Assembly: GCA_002892395.1 (NCBI GenBank)
Contig: NBBL01000006.1
Coordinates: forward strand, 145,894-209,893
Source of the DNA: Lachnospiraceae bacterium
GTDB taxonomy: Bacteria; Bacillota; Clostridia; Lachnospirales; Lachnospiraceae
DNA: 64,000 nucleotides
Reading direction: 5' to 3'
Shown here: positions 12,841 to 20,571 of the stretch, piece after piece
Position numbering within the stretch: position 1 is the first letter of the stretch
Layout of the letters: each line of letters starts with the position of its first letter
Program-made: the position numbers and the translations under genes
Notes under the pieces: model-generated
Databases searched by the model: none
Seen by the model: the letters and a program-made list of their open reading frames with translations, nothing else
What the model was told of the DNA's origin: nothing

Positions 12841-13430
12841 AAACCATTCTCCTTTTCCTCCAGGAGATGCTTCAGCTCCCAGACTGTTCTGCCAAGCGGA
12901 AGTCCCACCACATTGGTGTAATCCCCGCGAAGCCCCTGAATATAAGCTCCAAAGGCGCCCTGAATTCCATAGGCCCCTGCCTTGTCAAACGGCTCCCCCG
13001 TCTCCACATAGGCTTGAATTTCCTCCTCCGTCAGCGGATAGACGGAAACCTCGGTCTTTTCATAAAAACTGACCTGCCGTTCGCCGCAGAGAATGATGGT
13101 CACGCCGGTATAGACCGCATGGGTTTTTCCGGACAGACTCCGAAGCATTCGACACGCATCCTCTTTGTCCTTCGGTTTTCCGAGAATGTTTCCGTCGGCT
13201 GCAACTACGGTATCCGCTCCAATCACAACGGTTCCCGGCTTCTGCAGAGCCGCCACCGTCTCTGCCTTACGGCAGGACAGCGCCTTTACCAATGCCGCTG
13301 CCGTTTTTTTCTTAAGGCACTCCTCTGCCCGGCTGGGCATCACCCGGACCCGGATGCCCGCCTGATGCAGCAGTTCCTTTCTCCGGGGAGACGCGGAGGC
13401 CAGGACAATGCTTCTTCCAAACTTCTTCAT
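12837..13430 (-). CDS. maf: Maf family nucleotide pyrophosphatase
   Basis: House-cleaning pyrophosphatase, 197 residues, that hydrolyses non-canonical or excess NTPs. ILASASPRRKELL, the catalytic VIGADTVVAADG and GEPFDKAGAYGIQG place it in the Maf/YhdE branch, which acts mainly on dTTP, UTP and similar substrates. The subfamily assignment is by motif only. It overlaps its neighbours by four bases on each side in the MBL-maf-cyclophilin-GNAT chain. Confidence 0.95.
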   Translation of the reverse strand: MKKFGRSIVLASASPRRKELLHQAGIRVRVMPSRAEECLKKKTAAALVKALSCRKAETVAALQKPGTVVIGADTVVAADGNILGKPKDKEDACRMLRSLSGKTHAVYTGVTIILCGERQVSFYEKTEVSVYPLTEEEIQAYVETGEPFDKAGAYGIQGAFGAYIQGLRGDYTNVVGLPLGRTVWELKHLLEEKENGL

Positions 13431-14596
13431 CGGAGCACCTGATCTCCGTCCTTCGCCACCACGTGTGTCTTAACATTCAGCTGACGCATCCAGCTTCGCA
13501 CCTCCAGCGTCTTCCAGTTGCCGCTGTTGACGCCCCCGCCGTTGTCATTGTCCCAGAGCCAGCGTGGGCAGCACCAGAGTGCGATGCCGGGCCTTACCAG
13601 CTCGTACACGTTCCGATCCACGCCGCTTTGACCGTGGTGCGCCATCTGAACAATGTCCGCCTTCAGCGCTCCCGGGTCGTCCCGGTATTCCTCCACCAGC
13701 CGATTCCCCCCCTGTACCCCCAAGTCTCCCAGGAACAGGATTCGCTTTCCGTTCATCTCCACTCTGTAAACCACCGACGCATTGTTGATGGCATTGATGG
13801 GAAAACGATAGGGTGTATTCAGGACATGCACCGTCACGTCATCGATCTGAATGGTATCGCCGCGCCCGATCTGATCGTGATTGGATGCGGGATCCCGCTT
13901 TGCCAGGGCATTCAGGCAGCGCTCCACCATATCTGCACGGTACGCTTCGTTTCTGCGGCACCAGTCGAGCGGAGGAAAATTGTAGTAAATGTTTTCGATA
14001 GTGAGCGCCGGGTCTCCCTCCTCAATCAGCTTTGTCATGGCACCCACGTGATCAGAATGCGGGTGTGTGATGAACCACGCGCTGACGCGGCCGCCCTTTT
14101 CCATCAGAAGCTGTTTCAGATGGGGCGCATCCCCCTCCGTTCCGCCGTCTACAACAATGATCTTTCCGCTCTTGGTTGTCAGGATAAAGCTTTCCATCTG
14201 ACCGACAGTCTGCGGCGCAATCAGCATCAGCTCTCCGCCGTCAAACAGCGTTGTTGTGACCACCTTCCTATCCTTCGGGGGCGTCACTGCCCCCTGTCCG
14301 GTAACCACGCCGATTCCCCCGGCTGCCTCGGTTCCGCTCTGAATTTTTACGGTGTTGCCTCCGCCTGTTCCGGCGCCGGCCACAATGACTCCGCTTCCGG
14401 ATACGGCGCTGCCCTCGCCCTCACCGTGCTCCGGAACGCGTTCTGCCTGAACCACCTCCGTCTGCCAGGTCCGGGAACGGGCCGCGTCCCTCTTGACCAC
14501 CTTCGCCTGCGCCGAGTCCGGAGAAAAAGCCACCGCTCCGACGCCCAGCATCAGCGCAAAAATATACGCTGCTATTTGTCGATTCTCTGCTCTCAT
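13427..14596 (-). CDS. Secreted or membrane-anchored MBL-fold metallohydrolase
   Basis: 389 residues. An N-terminal hydrophobic segment with a likely signal cleavage after SPDSAQA (residue 31) is followed by a low-complexity glycine/serine linker (about 50-105). The metallo-beta-lactamase domain holds the metal motif HPHSDH at residues 178-183, an aspartate-containing FLGDLGVQGG and a late histidine in MAHHGQSG. The domain resembles the ComEC/Rec2 C-terminal hydrolase. The ribosome site is weak: AAAGGAC, contributed by the last unit of the adjacent 10-bp repeat array. The substrate is unknown. Confidence 0.85.
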   Translation of the reverse strand: MRAENRQIAAYIFALMLGVGAVAFSPDSAQAKVVKRDAARSRTWQTEVVQAERVPEHGEGEGSAVSGSGVIVAGAGTGGGNTVKIQSGTEAAGGIGVVTGQGAVTPPKDRKVVTTTLFDGGELMLIAPQTVGQMESFILTTKSGKIIVVDGGTEGDAPHLKQLLMEKGGRVSAWFITHPHSDHVGAMTKLIEEGDPALTIENIYYNFPPLDWCRRNEAYRADMVERCLNALAKRDPASNHDQIGRGDTIQIDDVTVHVLNTPYRFPINAINNASVVYRVEMNGKRILFLGDLGVQGGNRLVEEYRDDPGALKADIVQMAHHGQSGVDRNVYELVRPGIALWCCPRWLWDNDNGGGVNSGNWKTLEVRSWMRQLNVKTHVVAKDGDQVLR

Positions 14597-14604
14597 ATCA
14601 TGCT

Positions 14605-14690
14605 CTGTCCTTTACTGTCCTTTACTGTCCTTTACTGTCCTTTACTGTCCTTTACTGTCTTTTACTGTCTTTTCCTGTTCTTTACTTGTT
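14605..14690. repeat. 10-bp tandem repeat array (TTTACTGTCC)
   Basis: Units of exactly 10 bases run from 14611: four perfect TTTACTGTCC copies, two TTTACTGTCT, then TTTCCTGTTC and a final partial copy, with half a unit before. The array fills the gap between the lipoprotein and MBL genes. The lipoprotein stop codon lies in its last unit. Read as mRNA on the minus strand each unit gives AAAGGACAGT, which contains a ribosome-site-like AAAGGA. Confidence 0.95.
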
Positions 14691-15362
14691 TTCGCCGTTT
14701 CCCGAGGTCTCTTCCTTTGTTTCTGCCTGAGCCTTTGCACTGCTCTTCTCATCGCCCTTGTATTTTCCCCCCGGAATCATGGCCGGTCCGTCACTCAGCA
14801 TGACCTCGTTCATTCCGTCGTACTGGGAGAATGGGACAATTTTTTCGTGGGAGCCTGCCGGAATGGTCATGCTCACCAGATAGTTCTCCGGCTTCAGGAT
14901 ATCCTCCTCCCGAAACACCTGCACATTCACAGCATAGGTCTGATACAGTCCCCCGTAGGAATCCTTGCCGGAAAGTGCAATGGAAAAATCCTGCTCATAA
15001 CAGGCGTCATTGAATGCCCTGACAAAGGCATCGGCATACTCAACCCCGTCCGCCTCCGTCGCTTCCTTATGCAATGGCCAGATCAGGTTGACTACTTTTT
15101 TCTCCTCATCCACATAGGTGTCAATGTAGCTCCCCAGCTCATAGTCCTCCAGCGCTTCCTCACAGGACGCCTGAGCCTCATCAAAGTCAAGCGTAATGTT
15201 CTTTTGGGTCTTCTGATCCGGTTCCTCTTCGTTTGCCACCGATTCCGCGACGGACGACGCCATCGCCCCGCGGGTCATTCCGCAGCCTGTAACCAGCAAA
15301 ACCATAGAAGCCGCAAGGACTGCCGCCGCGATTTCTTTTGCTCTGTCATTTGTTCTTTTCAT
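14682..15362 (-). CDS. Putative lipoprotein of unknown function
   Basis: 226 residues from the ATG at 15362, chosen because GAGGTG lies 6 bases upstream; an in-frame start at 15386 is less likely. The signal peptide ends in the lipobox LVTGC (about residue 27), so the mature protein should be lipid-anchored outside the membrane. The body is acidic, and the tail is charged and low complexity (KSSAKAQAETKEETSGNGENK). No known domain was recognised. It is first in the run that continues with the MBL hydrolase. Confidence 0.85.
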   Translation of the reverse strand: MKRTNDRAKEIAAAVLAASMVLLVTGCGMTRGAMASSVAESVANEEEPDQKTQKNITLDFDEAQASCEEALEDYELGSYIDTYVDEEKKVVNLIWPLHKEATEADGVEYADAFVRAFNDACYEQDFSIALSGKDSYGGLYQTYAVNVQVFREEDILKPENYLVSMTIPAGSHEKIVPFSQYDGMNEVMLSDGPAMIPGGKYKGDEKSSAKAQAETKEETSGNGENK

Positions 15363-15491
15363 TTTTTCACCTCTGATCCATCCCACCGAACTGCTTTATT
15401 ATGCCGCTCCCGGCACATTCGGATTATATAGGAAGCCTCCTTTTTTTAACAGCTTTTTTTCAAAAGGTAATAAAAACTTTAAAAACTTCTC

Positions 15492-15520
15492 TTGCGAAGC
15501 GTAAGAAAGCGTGGTAGATT
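15492..15520 (+). promoter_or_regulatory. Promoter for the BCCT transporter gene
   Basis: TTGCGA (15492-15497), a 17-base spacer and TAGATT (15515-15520), then GGAGG at 15532-15536 before the ATG at 15549. On the minus strand TATAAT (15428-15423) may serve the lipoprotein gene, but no clear -35 was found for it. Confidence 0.55.
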
Positions 15521-15548
15521 GTTCAATATACGGAGGAATTTAAAAAAA

Positions 15549-17087
15549 ATGAACAAAACACTGCGGAGCCGCATCGACTGGATGATTACGATTCTTCCCT
15601 TTTTCACAATTCTGGCATTTTGCCTCGTCTGTTTCATAAGTCCCGCAGACTCTGCCCACGTGCTGAACTCAGTCCGGCGCTTTCTCTCAGAGGAGTTCAG
15701 CTGGTACTACCTCCTCGCAGGATTTGCCATCCTCCTGCTCACCCTTTACATCGCCTGTTCCCGCTACGGAACAATACGGCTCGGCGAGGGCGCACCTGCC
15801 TTTTCCACCCTGCAGTGGGGCGCCATGATTTTCACCTCCGGGCTTGCCGCAGACATTATGTTCTACTCTCTCTGCGAGTGGATCATTTATGCGAACGAAC
15901 CTTATGTTCAGTCCCTCGGTGATCTCCAGCGCTGGGCCAGCACCTATCCTCTGTTTCACTGGGGACCGATTCCCTGGTCCATGTATCTGTCTGTGGCTGC
16001 GGCCTTCGGGTTCATGCTGCATGTCAGAAGACGAAAAAAGCAGAAATATTCCGAGGCCTGCCGCCCCCTTCTCGGTCGTCACACAGACGGAATCGCCGGA
16101 CATCTGATCGACCTGCTGGCGGTGTTTGCGCTGATTGCAGGAACCGCCACCACCTTCTCCATCTCCGCCCCCCTCCTCTCCGGCATCCTGGCGGATCTCC
16201 TGGGACTTCCGGTCTCCACAGGTCTCACCATCCTGATCCTTCTCTTTGTCTGCCTCTCCTACACAATTGCTGTGTACTTCGGCAATGCAGGCGTATCCAA
16301 GCTTGCCTCTCTCTGTATTCAGCTGTTTTTCCTGTTTCTCTTCTATGTCCTTACCTTCGGCGGGATGGGACGCTATATTTTGGATCTGGGGCTCTCGGCG
16401 ATCGGAACGGTTGCACAAAACTTCATCCTGCTGGGAAGCAATACGGATCCGCTGAGAACCAGCGGCTTCCCGCAAAACTGGACGGTTTTCTACTGGGCCT
16501 ATTGGATGGTCTGGTGTGTGGCGACCCCTTTTTTCATCGGTTCCATCAGCCGCGGAAGAACCATACGGCAGATGATATTCGGGGGATTCGGCTTTGGCGT
16601 GAGCGGAACCTGGCTCTCGTTCATCGTCCTCGGAAACTACGGCATGGGACTTCAAATGCACCACATCCAGGATTTTGCCGCCCGATTCCACGGGGGAGAG
16701 GATCTTTATTCCATCATCCTGTCTCTGCTGAATACCCTTCCGTTTCCCCGCCTTGTGATGGTGCTTCTGGCTCTCACCATGATCGGATTTTATGCCACCT
16801 CCTTCGATTCCATCGCCCTGGTTGCCAGCGCCTACTCCTACAAGGAACTCCATGATCGGGAGGAACCGGCTCGTGCGGTCAAGGTGTTCTGGTCGATCCT
16901 TTTGATCCTGCTTCCCATCGCTCTCCTGTTCTCCGAGAGCTCCATGGCAAATTTACAGACTGTCTCCATCATCGCCGCGTTCCCCATCGGCATCATCATG
17001 CTTTTGATCATCGCCGCATTCTTTCGGGATGCGTCTGCCTATCTCAAGGAGTGCGGGTCCTCGAAGCAAGGAGAATCCCATGAATAA
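15549..17087 (+). CDS. BCCT family transporter (betaine/choline/carnitine type)
   Basis: 512 residues, twelve predicted membrane helices. The family signature is clear in NWTVFYWAYWMVWCVATPFF and IGSISRGRTIRQMIFGGFGF. Members take up glycine betaine, choline, carnitine or related quaternary amines with sodium or proton. The tryptophan box is shortened, with WMVWCVATPFFIG replacing the common WWxxWxPFVGxFI, so the substrate is uncertain. The start is placed at the ATG preceded by GGAGG. Its stop overlaps the start of the XRE gene by 8 bases. Confidence 0.92.
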   Translation: MNKTLRSRIDWMITILPFFTILAFCLVCFISPADSAHVLNSVRRFLSEEFSWYYLLAGFAILLLTLYIACSRYGTIRLGEGAPAFSTLQWGAMIFTSGLAADIMFYSLCEWIIYANEPYVQSLGDLQRWASTYPLFHWGPIPWSMYLSVAAAFGFMLHVRRRKKQKYSEACRPLLGRHTDGIAGHLIDLLAVFALIAGTATTFSISAPLLSGILADLLGLPVSTGLTILILLFVCLSYTIAVYFGNAGVSKLASLCIQLFFLFLFYVLTFGGMGRYILDLGLSAIGTVAQNFILLGSNTDPLRTSGFPQNWTVFYWAYWMVWCVATPFFIGSISRGRTIRQMIFGGFGFGVSGTWLSFIVLGNYGMGLQMHHIQDFAARFHGGEDLYSIILSLLNTLPFPRLVMVLLALTMIGFYATSFDSIALVASAYSYKELHDREEPARAVKVFWSILLILLPIALLFSESSMANLQTVSIIAAFPIGIIMLLIIAAFFRDASAYLKECGSSKQGESHE

Positions 17088-17316
17088 TCCACCTTCTCAG
17101 CTTCCGTTTTCCCTTCGCGTTCAAGAGCTCTGCGACCGGGAAAATCTGTCTCTTTATGAGCTGGCAAAGCGTGCCGGTCTTCCGAAATCCACGCTGCTCT
17201 CCGCCGTCCACAGGCAAAAAGGAAACCCCTCACTGTCCACGATTCAAAGGATCTGTGAGGGGTTTGATATCACGCTTCGGGAATTTTTTTCTTCGGAGCT
17301 GTTCGATCGGTACTGA
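17080..17316 (+). CDS. Small XRE family helix-turn-helix regulator
   Basis: 78 residues, essentially one helix-turn-helix: SLYELAKRAGLPKSTLLSAV with recognition helix, then TIQRICEGFDITLREFF. AAGGAG stands 6 bases before the ATG at 17080, inside the end of the BCCT gene, so the pair is probably one operon and the regulator may control the transporter. The last 47 bases overlap, on the opposite strand, the 3' end of the convergent glycosyltransferase gene. Confidence 0.9.
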   Translation: MNNPPSQLPFSLRVQELCDRENLSLYELAKRAGLPKSTLLSAVHRQKGNPSLSTIQRICEGFDITLREFFSSELFDRY

Positions 17317-18274
17317 CAGTGCCAACGTTCACCGCCGACTCAATAAGGTAAATCGGTCTTCCCTTAACCTCCTGAAACAGCACGCCGATATACTGACCGA
17401 TGATGCCCACCAGAAGAAATAACACGGCAAACATAAAGCAAATGACCACAATCAAGGTGGTGTATCCGTCCGGCGCCCCGTTCTTCACCTTCATGACCAA
17501 AGAATAGAAGAGAATGAGCACGCCCAGCAGTGCGGAGCAGGCACCTGCGTAAATGCCGAGACGCAGCGGCAGATCCGAAAAGCTCATGATCGTATTCATG
17601 GAAAACCGAAGGAGCCTGCGGATCGAGTATTTGCTGTGTCCGGCTGCGCGCCTTCCCGCCTCGTAGTAAAGGGTCTCGGAGGGAAAGCCGAGACTTTGCA
17701 CGTAGCCTCTCAAAAAGCGCACCCGCTCGCGATAATCCCGGCGAAGGATTTCCGCCGTCCGCGCCGACAGCCCGAAAAAATCCGACTCATTTTTCCGGAG
17801 CCGGGTACCGCTCAGTGTGTTCATCACCGCATAGAAACCGGCGGAGGTCAGATTTTTTAAAAAACCTGCGGAGCGGTTTGCCGTCCGCACCATATGGATC
17901 ACGTCCGTCCCCGCTTCAAACAGTACAAGCATCTTCGGAATGTACCGGGGAGGATGCTGGAGATCCGCGTCCATACAGATCACCGCATCTCCCTCGGCAC
18001 AGTCAATTCCGGCAATCATGGCGGCCTCATGTCCGAAATTTCTGGAAAAATGCAGCACCTTCACCCTCGGATTTTCAGCGGCCATGCGGTTCAACAGCAC
18101 AGCGCTCCCGTCCCCGCTCCCATCGTTTACATAAATCAGCTCATAATCCCATCCGCAGTCATTCAGAATTGCCTCCGTCTCGTCCCGAAACAGGGGAAGC
18201 GACTCCTCCTCGTTGAATACGGAAACCACCAGCGAAAGCCTGCTCCGCCGATTTGAACCGTCCGTCTTATCCAT
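17270..18274 (-). CDS. Glycosyltransferase family 2, DPM/GtrB-like with C-terminal membrane helices
   Basis: 334 residues. GT2 catalytic domain: SLVVSVFNEEESLPLF, the nucleotide-sugar site YVNDGSGDGS and the metal motif CMDADLQHPP. Two C-terminal membrane helices (about residues 238-260 and 270-295) match polyprenyl-phosphate sugar transferases such as GtrB or ArnC. It probably loads a sugar onto undecaprenyl phosphate for surface-glycan decoration. The ATG at 18274 follows GGAG and overlaps the licD stop by 8 bases. Its 3' end overlaps the convergent XRE gene. Confidence 0.92.
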   Translation of the reverse strand: MDKTDGSNRRSRLSLVVSVFNEEESLPLFRDETEAILNDCGWDYELIYVNDGSGDGSAVLLNRMAAENPRVKVLHFSRNFGHEAAMIAGIDCAEGDAVICMDADLQHPPRYIPKMLVLFEAGTDVIHMVRTANRSAGFLKNLTSAGFYAVMNTLSGTRLRKNESDFFGLSARTAEILRRDYRERVRFLRGYVQSLGFPSETLYYEAGRRAAGHSKYSIRRLLRFSMNTIMSFSDLPLRLGIYAGACSALLGVLILFYSLVMKVKNGAPDGYTTLIVVICFMFAVLFLLVGIIGQYIGVLFQEVKGRPIYLIESAVNVGTVSTDRTAPKKKIPEA

Positions 18275-19118
18275 AAATTTCAATCTCCGTGCTTCCGTGG
18301 GACTGCACCCGCTGTTCCTTGGGCGGCAGCTCCATGTAATCCCCGTAAATGCAGGTCAGAACTTCATCGTACTGTGCCGGAATGCTGAATTTTGTGTCCT
18401 CAAAGCGGATCTCGATCCGCTGCTCCACCCACTCATCTTTCAGGCGAATATCCATGTACCCCGGATCATAGTTGCTGTAGTACCAGAAGTCGGTCTTTTT
18501 CCCGTTCATGGCCTTGGCCAGCTTGTCCTGCAAAAAGAAAAGCTGCCGCATCGGCACCGCGCGCCCCACCGTGCTGCCTCCTGCCACCGCCAGCCGTTCC
18601 TTGCCGCTGTACTTGTTAAGATCCAGCCTATGGCGGTGTCCCATGGCAAGCCCGTAAATGGCCTTCTGCTGAAGGATCATGCGTTTTGCTGCAAGGGGCG
18701 CATTGGGAAGGCGATCCAGAATAAAGATATCAACCCAGAGGTGATTCAGCTTTTCTTCGTAGAAGCGGGTCTCCTGATCCGGTTTTCTTCTCCTGGAACG
18801 CTCGTAGATAATACGGGGCGTGAAATCATAAAAGCGGCGTCCACCGGCAAATTGTGCCGGAAAAAGCAGCTTCATTCCCTCCGGCAGCTCTCTTCCCGCC
18901 ACCTTGCGAAAGGCCTCCCAGTTATTTCGCGTCATCACAATATCCGCGTCATCGTCCCAGGGAATAAAGCCGCCGTGGCGAATGGCGCCGAGAAGCGTTC
19001 CTGCATCCAGCGCATATGCAATACGATATTGATCGCAGATACGCGCCACCTCTTTTAAGATTTTTAAATTGACTTCCTGGATCGCCCGCAGGCCGTAAGC
19101 ATTATTCATTGTACACAT
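18267..19118 (-). CDS. LicD family phosphotransferase
   Basis: 283 residues. The LicD nucleotidyltransferase-like motif is clear: AYALDAGTLLGAIRHGGFIP followed by WDDDADIVM, and later WVDIFILDRLPN. LicD enzymes move phosphocholine, or in other branches other phospho-groups, from a CDP- or UDP-linked donor onto a cell-surface glycan. No licA or licC gene is in the window, so the donor is unknown. The gene overlaps both neighbours in the first glycan cluster. Confidence 0.92.
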   Translation of the reverse strand: MCTMNNAYGLRAIQEVNLKILKEVARICDQYRIAYALDAGTLLGAIRHGGFIPWDDDADIVMTRNNWEAFRKVAGRELPEGMKLLFPAQFAGGRRFYDFTPRIIYERSRRRKPDQETRFYEEKLNHLWVDIFILDRLPNAPLAAKRMILQQKAIYGLAMGHRHRLDLNKYSGKERLAVAGGSTVGRAVPMRQLFFLQDKLAKAMNGKKTDFWYYSNYDPGYMDIRLKDEWVEQRIEIRFEDTKFSIPAQYDEVLTCIYGDYMELPPKEQRVQSHGSTEIEIYG

Positions 19119-20439
19119 TCAGCCCTCGTTCCTTGAGGAGCGAGAGCGCCTTTCTGATCCGAACCGGATCGTGATACTGCAGTGCTTTCTTGAGTTCTGC
19201 ATCGCTCAGTGCTTCAAAATGCAGTGCGCTTTCCCGAATGCGGAGAAACTGTTCCCGGCGGTACTTCGCCATGCGTATCTCCCGCCCCGTCGTCACTGCG
19301 TTTCCCGCAAATATGAGAAGCGCAAACCACACCGCAAGCCGCTTTCCGAAGCGCCCTTCCCCCCGGGCAGCAAGAAACAGCGTCAACAAAATCCCCACAA
19401 TCCCGATCTGGTACTGCAGGGCATAGCGGGAGCTCATCCCGTAATCGGCGTTCAGAAAAATCCAGCGGGAGGCTGTCACCAGCACATGGTTCAGAAATCC
19501 GGCGGTCAGTAAAAGCAGGGGAAATACGCTCTCCCGGTAGATTTTTTTCTTCCCGTTCAAATAAAAAGCGAAACCGTAAAAGCCCAGCACCAAAAGCCCC
19601 AACATCGTCATCACCGGCGATGGAATCCCGTATTCTGCCGCCGTCTCGCTCCCCAGTACCATGGAAGCAAAGGAACGGACAAAGAACCGGGGCAGCAACA
19701 GCGGATGCTCCCCCACCACCTGGCCGATGGAGGCTGTGGTCGCCCCCGCTCTCTCCTCCACCGCCGCAGCCCGACTGCAAAGGAACAGAAGCAGCGGAAG
19801 CAGTGCGCCGAGCATCCGTTTAACTGCCTGCCTTCTGTTTTTTTTCATCACAAATACCGCAAACAGATCCACAAGGATCAATGTCACTGCATACACCCCG
19901 CAGTAGGGGCCGCAGAACAGCAGAATCGTCACGGACGGAAGCCACAAAAGCCGCCGCTCGTCCCTCCTGCTCCCTTCCCCTGCCATGACCCGGTCATACA
20001 CCAGATAATGGTACCAGAACAAGGCAAACGCCGTGAAATGAACCCAGCCGGAGCCGTTGGTCAGCATTTCCCACTTGTTCAGGGAAAAGAAAAACAGAAT
20101 CAGACCGGCGCAAAGGGAGGTGGGGAGCTTTTTTTTCACACAGTAAATTCCGAGAGGAAGCGTGGACAAGGCAAGAAAAAATGCCCCCAGCATCATATCG
20201 AACATGGTGCTGTAGTGAAAGAGCTCCACATTTACAATGCGCTGAACATAATTGGCGGGAATGCGCGTCAGAACGTCGGGACGAAGGTAGGGCTGAATGC
20301 TCCAGACGTCCTCCAGGTAGGAGTTGACCAAGCGTATGTAGTCCGTATAGACCACGTTGACCGCAGCGCTCCTAAGATATGCGCTGAGAAACAGAAAGCC
20401 AAATAGAGGAAGCAAACGCACCGTCATTTTTTTTGCCAT
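19102..20439 (-). CDS. Polytopic membrane protein, possibly glycan-related
   Basis: 445 residues with about ten hydrophobic helices and a short hydrophilic C-terminal tail (FEALSDAELKKALQYHDPVR). The ATG at 20439 follows GGAGGAAGG. No catalytic motif is certain. The early loop VNVVYTDYIRLVNSYLED could be the extracellular acidic loop of a GT-C enzyme or polymerase. The position, overlapping licD by 17 bases, points to surface-glycan assembly. The function is not assigned. Confidence 0.8.
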   Translation of the reverse strand: MAKKMTVRLLPLFGFLFLSAYLRSAAVNVVYTDYIRLVNSYLEDVWSIQPYLRPDVLTRIPANYVQRIVNVELFHYSTMFDMMLGAFFLALSTLPLGIYCVKKKLPTSLCAGLILFFFSLNKWEMLTNGSGWVHFTAFALFWYHYLVYDRVMAGEGSRRDERRLLWLPSVTILLFCGPYCGVYAVTLILVDLFAVFVMKKNRRQAVKRMLGALLPLLLFLCSRAAAVEERAGATTASIGQVVGEHPLLLPRFFVRSFASMVLGSETAAEYGIPSPVMTMLGLLVLGFYGFAFYLNGKKKIYRESVFPLLLLTAGFLNHVLVTASRWIFLNADYGMSSRYALQYQIGIVGILLTLFLAARGEGRFGKRLAVWFALLIFAGNAVTTGREIRMAKYRREQFLRIRESALHFEALSDAELKKALQYHDPVRIRKALSLLKERGLNVYNE

Positions 20440-20571
20440 TCGTTCCTTCCTCCCCGGTCTCCCTCTCACACCGAACCCCGGCGCCCTACGCCTGCATCAA
20501 GGCTCTTTTCCCCGCACTCTGTTTGTCCCGCTCTGAATGCCTCTCCCGATGTCATTCATTATAGTAGCAAT

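Noticed and set aside
14605..14690. CRISPR-like array
   Set aside because: The units are 10 bases long and directly adjacent with no spacers, and no cas gene is near.
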